A stretch of 46,915 nucleotides of DNA from Psychrobacter sp. bablab_jr014 (GTDB taxonomy: Bacteria > Pseudomonadota > Gammaproteobacteria > Pseudomonadales > Moraxellaceae), in contig NZ_JACDXT010000022.1 in assembly GCF_016464015.1 (NCBI RefSeq), positions 1 through 46,915 of the forward strand. The letters are read 5' to 3'. The notes beneath the pieces were generated by a model. That model made no database searches. It was given only the letters and a program-made list of their open reading frames with translations, and was not told the origin of the DNA. The position numbers and the translations under genes are program-made. The stretch's first letter is position 1, and the number at the start of each line of letters is the position of its first letter. Of this stretch, positions 1 through 8,260 are shown in pieces.

Positions 1-155
1 GCAATTTTAGCATCAGCCCGCAGGGACAGGACTCTTTTTTGCCGCTTCATCGTTAAAAATAAGCGCTTAGAGTGACTAAACTTATTATTTTTAACCTCGA
101 ATCGTCTAAAAAATAGTCGCTGTCAGTGCCATGGTCGAATGTTCAACACGCCCTA
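1..155. repeat. Right end of a TA-flanked interspersed repeat (partial at window edge)
   Basis: The stretch ends at 136-155 with CGAATGTTCAACACGCCCTA, the exact reverse complement of the 20 bases at 46779-46798. Its first 19 bases (1-19) recur at 46893-46911. The two copies lie in the same orientation, one cut at its left side by the window start and the other at its right side by the window end. Joining the parts suggests an element of roughly 270 bp, too short to encode a transposase, so MITE-like or an IS remnant. An inner 11-bp inverted repeat lies at 52-62 and 85-95. Confidence 0.7.
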
Positions 156-430
156 TTATAACGATGGGTAGATCGATATTTGTGTCGCTCTATATTCGTA
201 TATACAATATTATTGTATTTAGTTTTAAATGCCTATCATAGAAATATGTTGCCAGCTTTGTTAATCATTGAGCTGGTAAGCTTTATTTATACTGATTTAC
301 AGCGTTTTTGCGCCTGTCCGTGACGCTAGCGCATACGATAAAATAAAACATGTGCTCATTTTATTTTTATCCTAATTCATATTGTTAAAATTACTTCGTC
401 AAATTTTATACTGTCTATAAGGAGATTTTT
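156..430. other. AT-rich intergenic region upstream of azlC
   Basis: No convincing gene is present. The region is AT-rich and holds the likely azlC promoter and ribosome binding site at its right end. Together with the repeat at 1-155 it makes up the first 430 non-coding bases. Confidence 0.6.
382..412 (+). promoter_or_regulatory. Candidate azlCD promoter
   Basis: TTGTTA at 382-387 and TTTATA at 405-410 are separated by 17 bases; TATACT at 407-412 is an alternative -10 with a 19-base spacer. The start of azlC is only about 20 bases downstream and the Shine-Dalgarno AAGGAG sits at about 419-424, so the leader would be very short. Motif-based only. Confidence 0.3.
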
Positions 431-1153
431 GTGACCACTTGCGCCTCATCCGTCACCTACTCGCCGCGGCAACGCTGGGCAGCAGGACTCAAAAAAAGCG
501 TGCCTGTCGCCATGGGCTATCTACCCGCAGGTATTGCTTTTGGCGTATTGGCACAGGTGGCAGGTGTCCCTTTATGGGCAAGTATGATGCTGAGTGTAGT
601 GCTGTACGCAGGCGCAGCGCAGTATGCGTGTTTACCGATGCTCACGGCGGGGATGCCGATTGGCAGTATCGCAACCAATATCGCGGCGATTAATTTGCGT
701 CATATTTTTTATGCCATGCCGTTGATGAGTGCGCTACCCAAGGCGCGCCTGCCACGTACATATTGTCTATTTGCCTTGACCGATGAGACCTTTTCGGTAT
801 TAACCAGCCTACCACACGCTGAGCGTGAGCAGCTGTTTGTGCCGATTAGTTTTTATAATCATATGTGGTGGGTGCTCGCAACGCTCATCGGTAGCAGTAT
901 CGGCGGTGCATTGGGCGAGCTGATACCGCACTTAGACTTTGCTTTACTGTGTTTGTTTGCCATTTTAGCGTATGAGCAGTTTGCCAATATTCAGCGCTAT
1001 TTTCCGATAGTGATTGCAGCATTCGCCTTTGTCATCGCATCACTATTGACCGAGCATTGGGTATTACTTCTCGCCATTGGGATTTGTCTGTTATTGATTT
1101 TGGCGCGCGGTATGGTGCAGCCTGAGATACAAGGGGGTCATCATGACCAGTAG
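431..1153 (+). CDS. azlC: AzlC-family branched-chain amino-acid exporter, large subunit
   Basis: A 240-residue, very hydrophobic inner-membrane protein of the AzlC/YgaZ family, the large subunit of a two-component branched-chain amino-acid exporter. Visible family features are the early segment PVAMGYLPAGIAFGVLAQ and the following Ala-rich helix with GAAQYA, then NLRHIFYAM near residue 90. The start is GTG at 431, placed about 7 bases after AAGGAG. The 3' end overlaps azlD by 11 bases, which implies translational coupling. The substrate is assigned from the family only; no dedicated regulator is adjacent. Confidence 0.9.
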   Translation: MTTCASSVTYSPRQRWAAGLKKSVPVAMGYLPAGIAFGVLAQVAGVPLWASMMLSVVLYAGAAQYACLPMLTAGMPIGSIATNIAAINLRHIFYAMPLMSALPKARLPRTYCLFALTDETFSVLTSLPHAEREQLFVPISFYNHMWWVLATLIGSSIGGALGELIPHLDFALLCLFAILAYEQFANIQRYFPIVIAAFAFVIASLLTEHWVLLLAIGICLLLILARGMVQPEIQGGHHDQ

Positions 1154-1496
1154 TTATCTGATTTTTGCGACACTCGCCATGGCAGCAGTGACCTTTGTGA
1201 CCCGCGCTTCACCTGCATTACTGCCTAAGTCCTTACTTGATAAGCCGTGGCTGCACCGACTCAATGAGAGCTTGCCTCTGTCCGTATTGGTGCTGCTCAT
1301 TTTGGGCAGTTTGGCAATTCCAACGCTATCTGATGTGCGGGCATCTGCTGAAGATACTCAGTTGTTACTGTCACAAATCGGCGCGTTGGCTGTGGTACTG
1401 GCGATTTATCATGTCAGCCGTCAGCTGCTGGTCAGCATGGTTGCGGGTATTGCCGCAATTAATGGCTTTATTTGGCTGTTTGCAAACGTGTTATAA
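1143..1496 (+). CDS. azlD: AzlD-family exporter, small subunit
   Basis: A 117-residue membrane protein with about four hydrophobic segments, matching the AzlD/YgaH small subunit that pairs with AzlC. The segment VTFVTRASPALLPK after the first helix is typical of the family. It starts inside the end of azlC (11-base overlap, GGGGGTC upstream acting as a weak ribosome site), so the two are expected to be made together and form the exporter in the inner membrane. A bidirectional terminator follows about 20 bases after the stop. Confidence 0.9.
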   Translation: MTSSYLIFATLAMAAVTFVTRASPALLPKSLLDKPWLHRLNESLPLSVLVLLILGSLAIPTLSDVRASAEDTQLLLSQIGALAVVLAIYHVSRQLLVSMVAGIAAINGFIWLFANVL

Positions 1497-1514
1497 AAGG
1501 CTGATTAACATCCA

Positions 1515-1552
1515 TAAAAAAAGCTGAACCCCTTAGGATTCAGCTTTTCTAT
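1515..1552. terminator. Bidirectional rho-independent terminator (azlD / purF)
   Basis: AAGCTGAA (1521-1528) pairs with TTCAGCTT (1539-1546), with an A-run on the left and T-rich sequence on the right. It lies between the convergent azlD and purF and can serve both strands. Confidence 0.8.
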
Positions 1553-1570
1553 TATAAGTACAATAACGGC

Positions 1571-3106
1571 TTAAAACGCGTCAACGCCCGTCATATCTAC
1601 AGGGGTATCGGCGACGACTTGTACGCCTTTTTTGCCTGTTTTGGCGGTTTCGCTACGGCGTTCTTGTAGGTAGTCCAAGTACGCTTGGTTGATCTGACCT
1701 GTGATATAGCAGCCATTAAATACCGCACAATCAAAGCCTTCTACGCGGCTGTGCTTGGTGTCTTTAACCGCATCAATCATGTCGTCAAGGTCTTGGAAAA
1801 TCAAGCGATCCGCACCGATGATATCACGCACTTCTTCCACGCTGTGACCTGAGGCAATCAGCTCGGTACGCGCTGGCATATCGATGCCATAGACGTTTGG
1901 ATATTTGACTGGTGGTGACGCGCTGGCGAAGAATACTTTTTTCGCGCCTGCATCGCGTGCCATTTGGATGATTTCATGGCACGTGGTACCACGAACGATA
2001 GAATCATCAACGAGCAAGACGTTTTTGCCTTTGAACTCTAACGGTACGGCACTGAGCTTTTGGCGTACTGACTTTTTGCGCTGCTGTTGCCCTGGCATGA
2101 TAAAGGTACGACCGATGTAGCGGTTTTTCATAAACCCTTCACGGTATTTAACGTTCATCTTAAGCGCCAGCTCCATCGCTGAGGTGCGTGAGGTGTCTGG
2201 AATCGGAATCACCACGTCGATGTCGTGATCTTCGCCCCATTCACGCAAAATCTTTTGTGCCAAGGTCTCACCCATGCGCAGACGGGCTTTGTACACTGAG
2301 ATGTTGTCAATAATAGAGTCTGGACGCGCAAAATACACATATTCAAAAATACATGGCGTGTATTCTTTTGCTTCCACGCACTGATGCGTGTGCAAGTTGT
2401 GGTTCAGATCAATAAAGATGGCTTCACCTGGTTTAACATCACGCACGATGCTAAAGCCTGAACCTGTCAAAGCGACTGATTCAGAGGCTACCATATATTC
2501 GGTGCCGCCATTTTCTGACATGCGCTTACCAAAGATCAGCGGGCGGATGCCGTTTGGATCACGGAATGCAAGCAAGCCATGGCCTGTAATCAATGCAACC
2601 ACGCCATAAGCGCCCTCGACACGCTGATAAACCGATGATACCGCTTCAAAGATATCAGCAGCCGTTGGGTGGGTTTTGTTCAGGTTTTGCATCTCATGCG
2701 CAAGCACGTTGAGCAGCACTTCTGAATCTGAATCGGTGTTTAGGTGACGGCGGTCTTCTTGGTACAAAGATTTTGCCAAGCTTTCAGCATTGGTCAAGTT
2801 ACCATTGTGTGCCAAGGTAATGCCATACGGTGAGTTGACATAAAAAGGCTGCGCTTCAGCACTGCTTGAGGTGCCCGCAGTAGGATAACGCACATGGCCG
2901 ATACCAAACTTACCGACCAATCGTAGCATGTGACGAGTCATAAACACATCACGCACCATGCCGTTTTCTTTACGCAGATACAAGCGACCGTCTTGTAGTG
3001 TCACAATGCCTGCCGCATCTTGACCGCGATGCTGTAACATGGTTAAGGCATCATAAAGAATTTGGTTGACTGGCTCATGAGCTGCAACCCCAACGACTCC
3101 ACACAT
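1571..3106 (-). CDS. purF: Amidophosphoribosyltransferase
   Basis: A cytosolic enzyme for the first committed step of purine synthesis, converting PRPP and glutamine to 5-phosphoribosylamine. At 511 residues it is of usual length. It begins MCGVVGV, so Cys2 becomes the N-terminal nucleophile of the class II glutaminase domain (roughly residues 2-235). The phosphoribosyltransferase domain carries the PRPP loop [13 protein letters not shown] near residue 370. It lies downstream of cvpA on the same strand, as in the classical cvpA-purF arrangement; a 13-bp hairpin between them may attenuate transcription. Confidence 0.97.
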   Translation of the reverse strand: MCGVVGVAAHEPVNQILYDALTMLQHRGQDAAGIVTLQDGRLYLRKENGMVRDVFMTRHMLRLVGKFGIGHVRYPTAGTSSSAEAQPFYVNSPYGITLAHNGNLTNAESLAKSLYQEDRRHLNTDSDSEVLLNVLAHEMQNLNKTHPTAADIFEAVSSVYQRVEGAYGVVALITGHGLLAFRDPNGIRPLIFGKRMSENGGTEYMVASESVALTGSGFSIVRDVKPGEAIFIDLNHNLHTHQCVEAKEYTPCIFEYVYFARPDSIIDNISVYKARLRMGETLAQKILREWGEDHDIDVVIPIPDTSRTSAMELALKMNVKYREGFMKNRYIGRTFIMPGQQQRKKSVRQKLSAVPLEFKGKNVLLVDDSIVRGTTCHEIIQMARDAGAKKVFFASASPPVKYPNVYGIDMPARTELIASGHSVEEVRDIIGADRLIFQDLDDMIDAVKDTKHSRVEGFDCAVFNGCYITGQINQAYLDYLQERRSETAKTGKKGVQVVADTPVDMTGVDAF

Positions 3107-3145
3107 AGCTATGTCCTATTTTAGACCATACATTAGTATTACGAG

Positions 3146-3181
3146 AATAAAGCAGCGTACAAGGATTGACGCTGCTTTATT
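3146..3181 (-). terminator. Strong hairpin between cvpA and purF (weak terminator or attenuator)
   Basis: A perfect 13-bp stem (3146-3158 with 3169-3181) surrounds a 10-base loop. On the minus strand the 3' arm ends in CUUUAUU without a long U-run, so it may be a partial terminator or an RNA-stability element that lowers purF relative to cvpA. Confidence 0.5.
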
Positions 3182-3267
3182 TGACTACTTCGCCCATAAC
3201 AGCGAAGGACAACCCTTGCGCGCCCAGCCTCGGACGCACAGACAGTATTCTTATATAACGAATATAA

Positions 3268-3765
3268 TTAAGAGGCATTCATTTGCGCCCACGCTGCGCC
3301 GAACATATCGGCGGCTAAGCTTTTTGCCATTGGTGCATACGGCAACAGCTCAGGCGCAATCACAGAATTCTGCCACTGCGGCATCTGTAATAATAATGGC
3401 GCACCCGCGCTCATGATGACCAAGATAATCAAGGTATTCTTAGCAGCACCAAATACGCCGCCTGCCATTTTATCAAGGATACCCAAACGCAGTGTTTTCA
3501 TAACGCCTGAAGATAAGGCCGCTGCCAAATGCATCGCTATCAGTACAACGACCGCAACGGCAATAAACGCAAGCGACAATTGCAGTGCAGGCGATTCGGT
3601 AAAGCCCGCCATCGCAGGGGCAACACTACTCGCCAGCTGCGTACCTGCAATGAGTGCGATAAACCAGCCAAACAGACCGACGGCAGTTTTAATCAAGCCT
3701 GCTTGAAAACCGCGCCACAATCCGATGAGCACCACCACTGCAATCATGATATCTAAGCCGCTCAT
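3268..3765 (-). CDS. cvpA: CvpA family membrane protein
   Basis: A 165-residue inner-membrane protein of the CvpA family, named for its need in colicin V production and often linked to purF. Four hydrophobic segments can be seen, beginning MSGLDIMIAVVVLIGLWRGF, with the family feature of a D near residue 5 and a G-W-RG-x-GL-K stretch in the first loop. It lies 161 bases upstream of purF on the same strand. The biochemical function of the family is not settled. A short palindromic repeat sits about 37 bases upstream of its start. Confidence 0.9.
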   Translation of the reverse strand: MSGLDIMIAVVVLIGLWRGFQAGLIKTAVGLFGWFIALIAGTQLASSVAPAMAGFTESPALQLSLAFIAVAVVVLIAMHLAAALSSGVMKTLRLGILDKMAGGVFGAAKNTLIILVIMSAGAPLLLQMPQWQNSVIAPELLPYAPMAKSLAADMFGAAWAQMNAS

Positions 3766-3802
3766 AGTTACCGCCCTTTGTCCTTATCCTTCGTATACCT
3801 AC

Positions 3803-3853
3803 TAGGGCGTGTCCCTAATTCAAGCGTTTATGACTAAATGGGGACACGCCCTA
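3803..3853. mobile_element. 51-bp palindromic derivative of the 174-bp MITE family
   Basis: CTAGGGCGTGTCCC (3802-3815) is perfectly complementary to 3841-3854, with a 25-base loop. The element is flanked by TA on both sides. Read left to right, the arm plus loop matches the reverse complement of the right end of the 174-bp elements, closest to the copy at 38062-38235. It therefore looks like an internal-deletion derivative that kept one end and closed with a new matching arm. It lies between the pyrD stop and the cvpA start. Confidence 0.75.
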
Positions 3854-3865
3854 GATACAGATACT

Positions 3866-4912
3866 TTATTCGTCTATCGCGTCATAATAGCCGCCAATCG
3901 CTTGGACACATGACTGCACCAAACCTGGCCCGCGATAAATCAGGCCTGTATACAGCTGTACCAAGTCCGCGCCTGCTTTTATTTTCTTAACCGCTTTTTC
4001 GCCGCTATCGATACCGCCCACGCCAATCAAAGTCACCTTGTCTTCAAGCTGCTCAGAAAACTGACGTAAAATCTGGGTGCTACTGTGGCTGACAGGACGC
4101 CCTGACAAGCCGCCCGCTTGATCGCCATCAGGCAAGTCTTCAACGCCAGTACGCTTAAGCGTGGTATTGGTCGCAATCAAGCCATCAATCTCAAAATCAA
4201 GCAACTGCTGAGCGATATAATCAATCTGCTCTGGCTCAAGATCAGGCGCGACTTTCAATACAAGCGGCACATAAAAGCCGTATTTAGTTGCCAACTGGCT
4301 GTGGCGGTTTTTAATGGTGCTTAATAGTGCCGTTAATGCTTCGCCACTTTGTAAATCGCGTAAGTTTTTGGTGTTTGGTGAGGAGATATTCACCGTAATA
4401 TACGAGGCATGCGGATAGACGCGCTCTAGGCAATAGACATAATCATCTGCTGCTTGCTCAACAGGGGTTACCGCATTTTTGCCGATATTGATACCGATAT
4501 TGCCTTTGTATTTGCAGCGCTTGACATTATCAATCAAATAATCAACGCCGTGGTTGTTAAAGCCCATACGGTTGATAATCGCATCCGCTTGCTTTAGGCG
4601 AAACAGGCGCGGCTTGTCATTGCCCGCTTGCGGCTTTGGTGTCACGGTGCCTACTTCAATAAAGCCAAAACCAAGCTCAGCTAAAGCATCAATATAGTCG
4701 CCATTTTTATCCAGTCCCGCTGCCAGTCCCACAGGATTGGCAAATTGCAAACCCATACAATCGGTCGGCTGCATCGGCTGTCCGTACATCAGTCCCAGCG
4801 CATGCGCGCGATGTGCCTTATCTAACAATGACAGGGTCATATCATGAGCCTGCTCAGGCTCCATTTGAAATAAAAATGGGCGAAGTAAGGCGTAGGACAT
4901 AGTGGGAGACAA
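3866..4912 (-). CDS. pyrD: Dihydroorotate dehydrogenase (quinone), class 2
   Basis: A membrane-associated FMN enzyme that oxidises dihydroorotate to orotate with quinone as acceptor, the fourth step of pyrimidine synthesis. The 348 residues fit class 2: an N-terminal amphipathic region ([15 protein letters not shown]) for membrane contact, then the barrel with [11 protein letters not shown]. The catalytic-base serine is in [11 protein letters not shown], and the C-terminal FMN phosphate site is in IGVGGI with [11 protein letters not shown]. The start may be Met1 or Met5 (MSYALLRP); the second fits the family better. The palindrome at 3803-3853 follows its stop. Confidence 0.96.
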   Translation of the reverse strand: MSPTMSYALLRPFLFQMEPEQAHDMTLSLLDKAHRAHALGLMYGQPMQPTDCMGLQFANPVGLAAGLDKNGDYIDALAELGFGFIEVGTVTPKPQAGNDKPRLFRLKQADAIINRMGFNNHGVDYLIDNVKRCKYKGNIGINIGKNAVTPVEQAADDYVYCLERVYPHASYITVNISSPNTKNLRDLQSGEALTALLSTIKNRHSQLATKYGFYVPLVLKVAPDLEPEQIDYIAQQLLDFEIDGLIATNTTLKRTGVEDLPDGDQAGGLSGRPVSHSSTQILRQFSEQLEDKVTLIGVGGIDSGEKAVKKIKAGADLVQLYTGLIYRGPGLVQSCVQAIGGYYDAIDE

Positions 4913-5077
4913 CCTTAATAATAATAGCGGGAGAGAGACAAAGCGCTGCGATTATATCAGCTTCACTGGCAGAAAACCAAAGATTCATTGGCTTCTCGCC
5001 AGCAAAACGGGCAAAAGCGACCTTCTGCCCTATCTTTGATGCCAGCGATACTTTTCATCGTGACGTTACGGTTGCCA

Positions 5078-5479
5078 TTATGGCACAGGACGGCTATCCG
5101 CCAGCGCAATCCAGCCACGAATGATGCGGTACAAGTGCCAAATAATCGAAAAACCCATGATAAGTAAGCCAAAAACCAATAAGATGCCCGAGCCTTGGAC
5201 GATATCACCCATATCTGCCATCATGCCGATGCCTATACCGCCCACTGAAGAGGCAATACACCAGATACCTGCAATAAACATCAAGATACTGTACCAAAAA
5301 GTCTTAATTTGCCAATCAAAATGGGTCGCCAGCCACGTGCCTTTGGCATCGTTGCGCTTCACATAGTTCATGACAATGGGCACAATCCACAACAGCCCCG
5401 CCGTAAAATAGCTAATAATGTATAAAAAGTAGGTAATGTGGTTATAGGTTACCAGCCCGCGGTATTTTTGTTCAGTCAT
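5078..5479 (-). CDS. Small four-helix membrane protein (DUF4870-like)
   Basis: A 133-residue protein with about three to four hydrophobic segments: near residues 13-37, 60-85 and 93-115. It has a hydrophilic N-terminus (MTEQKYRGLVTYNHITYFLY) and a short charged loop (KRNDAKGTW). This layout, with an HF/FDW stretch before the middle helices, resembles the DUF4870/YP-type small membrane proteins common in Moraxellaceae and Neisseriaceae. No function is known. It stands alone between pyrD and the gsp genes, on the minus strand. Confidence 0.7.
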   Translation of the reverse strand: MTEQKYRGLVTYNHITYFLYIISYFTAGLLWIVPIVMNYVKRNDAKGTWLATHFDWQIKTFWYSILMFIAGIWCIASSVGGIGIGMMADMGDIVQGSGILLVFGLLIMGFSIIWHLYRIIRGWIALADSRPVP

Positions 5480-5800
5480 TAGACACGCTCATATTGTTAT
5501 TGGTTTTGTGACTGTTATGGGCGCGCGCGCAACGGTTTTCAAGTGATGACTGTCAAGCAGCGATAAGCAGGCTATTCATTTTGTCTTTAATTTTCATCAT
5601 TATTTACCAAGTAGAGTGGATTCATTGTAGAAAGGCTGCAGCGAGATTTAAGGGTATTTTTTGTAGCATCGAAAGACGTAGTCACAGCAAGCCAGAAAAA
5701 CGCCGTTAAATCGAACGCACTTATTATAAAGACTCTTTTTTATTAAGTATTGACTGTATTATGGATTTAAAATCTTATCTCAACAGTTGTTTGTCAACCG
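5480..5800. other. Intergenic region holding one copy of an 81-bp repeat
   Basis: No gene is supported in these 321 bases. The middle holds a diverged interspersed repeat (5638-5718), and the right part is AT-rich trailer of gspM. Confidence 0.6.
5638..5718. repeat. 81-bp imperfect palindromic repeat, copy A
   Basis: The sequence aligns over its full 81 bases with 43554-43634 at roughly 75% identity by eye, for example through GCGAGATT, ACG-AGTCACAG and TTAAATCGA. The two arms are imperfectly complementary (ATTTAA-GG-ATTTTT on the left against the reverse complement of the right arm), so the RNA could form a long hairpin. No coding capacity is seen. Confidence 0.6.
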
Positions 5801-6346
5801 CTACTTATTAAGTGTCGCTTGTACTTGCATTATTTTGGTGTTGGGGTCTTGTTGTATCAGCAGCTGGCTAAACTGCCAGCCTTTGGCTTGGAGAGTAACC
5901 AAGGCGCTACTGACCTGCGCTTGGCTTGGTTGGCTAAAGCTGATTTGCACGCCATCGCCCACTGCCAGCACTTGCGGGCTACTGATACCCGATTGGCTGA
6001 GTAGAGCCGTCACCTGACTGGCAGCATCGACCGCCGCAGTATCGTCTTGAACGGCAGTTTGCGGGTCGATTTGGTCGGCTTGAGCGCGTAACCAAAAATA
6101 ATCCGCCACCGCTTCTTGGTAGTCTTCTTTGCTGTCTTTAGCAGCTTGATGCAAGCTATAGCCGCCATAGCCACCCCCCACAAAGAGCAAAAACAGCCCC
6201 AAAATAACAAGCGCCCATCGGTCACGCGGCGGCAAGGCTTGCCAGCGTTCGAACAACTGCTGGCGTGTCTGCTGAATGGGTACAATAATGGCGTTTACTT
6301 TACTTGTGCCCACATCGCCGCTTACACGGCGCGATAGTCGCTTCAT
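5801..6346 (-). CDS. gspM: Type II secretion system protein M
   Basis: A 181-residue bitopic inner-membrane protein matching GspM, which partners GspL in the T2SS inner-membrane platform. A short cytoplasmic N-terminus (about 45 residues) is followed by one membrane helix (WALVILGLFLLFVGGGYGGY, about residues 44-63). The periplasmic ferredoxin-like domain then begins with AAVDAASQVTALLSQSGISS. The ATG overlaps the gspL stop by four bases (ATGA), so the pair is translationally coupled. The rest of the secretion genes are not in this window. Assignment rests on topology, weak family motifs and the neighbour. Confidence 0.85.
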   Translation of the reverse strand: MKRLSRRVSGDVGTSKVNAIIVPIQQTRQQLFERWQALPPRDRWALVILGLFLLFVGGGYGGYSLHQAAKDSKEDYQEAVADYFWLRAQADQIDPQTAVQDDTAAVDAASQVTALLSQSGISSPQVLAVGDGVQISFSQPSQAQVSSALVTLQAKGWQFSQLLIQQDPNTKIMQVQATLNK

Positions 6347-7557
6347 GCCCCGCTCCCGTTATTTGCTGTGGCATCCGCGCTGTCTACCATAATTTGTACA
6401 TTACCATTAACTGTGCCCGTCTCAGTGCTATTGACCTGCTGTAGCTGCGCGTTGATGCCTTGCGTGCCAAGCGTCGTCACCAAGTCATCAAGGCTTTGGC
6501 GATTGGGCGCCAGCAGCTGCATTTGAATGGTAGCAGGCTGCACGTTCAGCGTTTGCGCGGTTACAGGCGATTGTTTTAACACAGGCGAGATGCGTGCTAA
6601 TAGCGCCATATGCGCCGACTGGGTCGCTGTATCTTGGCGCAATTTGGGCTGCACTTGGGCTTGCAGTTTGGTTTTTGGATTCAGACGCTCGTTAGGAAAC
6701 CACGCTTGATATTGGGCAATGGTGGCTTCTTTGGTCGCTTCGGTCGCTTGCTGGTAGCGGTAGATTTGAGCCGCATTGGTCGCCATTTGCAGCACCAAAG
6801 CCGCGAGCGCAACCATCAGGGCAACTTTAATATAAGGGGACAGTGCTGAGCTGGTTTCTTTCGCAAAAAAATTCAGCGCATGACGTTCAGGCGCAGTGAT
6901 GGGCGCTGGCGTGTGATCATACGCTTCGATATTAATGGGCAGCTGCTGTAAGTCTTGCAATACCGCATCATCACGTACCGTACTGTCGCTGTTTGGCAGC
7001 AGCGCGACCGTCTGTAATAGCGGCATCGCTTCGAGCATCAGCGGCACATAGCCGAGCGCGCCACCGACGGCCAACGACTGCCGAAAAAGGGTGCTGTCCG
7101 TATCTTGATACAGCATGATTGCTGTACCGTTATTGACTTCAGGCATAGGCAATAAGACAAAATCAGGCAGCAGCGCATGCAGCGTCATACCGACCAATGC
7201 CAACGCCTGCTGCCACGCGGCAATATCATGACTGGCAATGGCGTACAGATGCTGCAAGGTATCAACGCCCAAAGCACTGCGGCGCACCACCAGTTCTGTT
7301 GGCGGCGTAATCGACAGCTCTTCAAACAGATATTGCTGACCACTTATGCCCAATTGCTTGAGCTGTGCGGCGTCTAATGCGCTACTGACATGCAAAGCGT
7401 GCGCTGAGGGAAAATACAGGCAGACATCCTTTTGTCCATGTGCGCCGTAGATGTCGTACAGCGCTTGCCAGTTTTCAACCGTATGCCATGCCTTATCCTC
7501 GATATGCCATACGAGTAGCGGGCTGTGCTGCGCACGTAACCAAACTTGTAACACCAA
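6343..7557 (-). CDS. gspL: Type II secretion system protein L
   Basis: A 404-residue protein matching GspL, the T2SS inner-membrane protein that anchors the GspE ATPase. The long actin-like cytoplasmic domain contains the family segment QYLFEELSITPPTELVVRR (about residues 75-93) and a second lobe with LLPDFVLLP. One membrane helix lies near residue 250 (ALMVALAALVLQMATNAAQI). A periplasmic domain of about 130 residues follows, with LARISPVLKQ and a ferredoxin-like fold. It overlaps gspM by four bases. Only gspL and gspM are present here, so the locus is split from the other T2SS genes. Confidence 0.88.
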   Translation of the reverse strand: MVLQVWLRAQHSPLLVWHIEDKAWHTVENWQALYDIYGAHGQKDVCLYFPSAHALHVSSALDAAQLKQLGISGQQYLFEELSITPPTELVVRRSALGVDTLQHLYAIASHDIAAWQQALALVGMTLHALLPDFVLLPMPEVNNGTAIMLYQDTDSTLFRQSLAVGGALGYVPLMLEAMPLLQTVALLPNSDSTVRDDAVLQDLQQLPINIEAYDHTPAPITAPERHALNFFAKETSSALSPYIKVALMVALAALVLQMATNAAQIYRYQQATEATKEATIAQYQAWFPNERLNPKTKLQAQVQPKLRQDTATQSAHMALLARISPVLKQSPVTAQTLNVQPATIQMQLLAPNRQSLDDLVTTLGTQGINAQLQQVNSTETGTVNGNVQIMVDSADATANNGSGA

Positions 7558-7671
7558 ATATCGTCCTTATGTCATCGTCTATTGTGTGCGGCACATGCGC
7601 TGTATGGCTTAGCGTTTTTTATTAACACTTGTTTTGTACGATCAATATTTATCGCGATACGGATTTTATGG

Positions 7672-8133
7672 TTACGGCTGCTTGGGCACAAAGCGGTCAA
7701 TCTCGGTTGCCATACCCATCATCACAAATTCTGTCTCAAACACGCGCGCCTCTGCCAAAGCAAACGACTCAGGATAATCACCTGTTAATAGCGCAGCAAT
7801 GTGCGCGACAATCGACATGTGACAGACCACAATCATACAGTCGCTTTCATGTTCGCCCAATGTCTTTAACGCCTCGCGCGCATCGTCTTCGGGCGTGATG
7901 TTGTCTTGGGTGACAGGACTTAGCGCATTAAAGTAGCGATTAACCTGTGCGGCAGTTTGCTGAGCGCGTAGATATGGACTGACCACCAGCATATCCGCCT
8001 GATAATGCTCGGCAAGATAACTCGCCGTTTCAAGCGCTTGTGCTTGCCCGGAATCGGTCAGTTTACGCGCGCTGTCACTATCGACATTCGCGTAGCTCTC
8101 TGCCTGTCCATGACGCATTAAGATAATTTTCAT
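7672..8133 (-). CDS. sixA: Phosphohistidine phosphatase SixA
   Basis: A 153-residue histidine-phosphatase-superfamily protein. SixA enzymes remove phosphate from phosphohistidine in HPt or PTS-related proteins. It begins MKIILMRHGQAES, with the catalytic RHG motif at residues 7-9 and the second conserved histidine in IVVCHMSIVAHIA. The ATG at 8133 is chosen because the RHG sits right behind it, as in the family, and GGAG lies 8 bases upstream. An upstream in-frame start at 8172 would add 13 unconserved residues. It lies just downstream of gpsA on the same strand. Confidence 0.9.
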   Translation of the reverse strand: MKIILMRHGQAESYANVDSDSARKLTDSGQAQALETASYLAEHYQADMLVVSPYLRAQQTAAQVNRYFNALSPVTQDNITPEDDAREALKTLGEHESDCMIVVCHMSIVAHIAALLTGDYPESFALAEARVFETEFVMMGMATEIDRFVPKQP

Positions 8134-8260
8134 ATACTGCTCCACACCTTGGCAATAAATATAATGACACATCCACGCTTATACGCGCCTGACTATTATG
8201 CACCTAACGATACAAGCACGGTATGACAGGCGTGTGTCGTCTTTCTTTTACGCGCTTGTC

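Noticed and set aside
3111..3416. Plus-strand open frame between purF and cvpA
   Set aside because: It runs antisense through the hairpin and the end of cvpA and has shadow-like composition.
4963..5208. Minus-strand open frame of 81 codons with a CPFC motif
   Set aside because: It overlaps the end of the small membrane protein gene in another frame, has no ribosome site and no family features.
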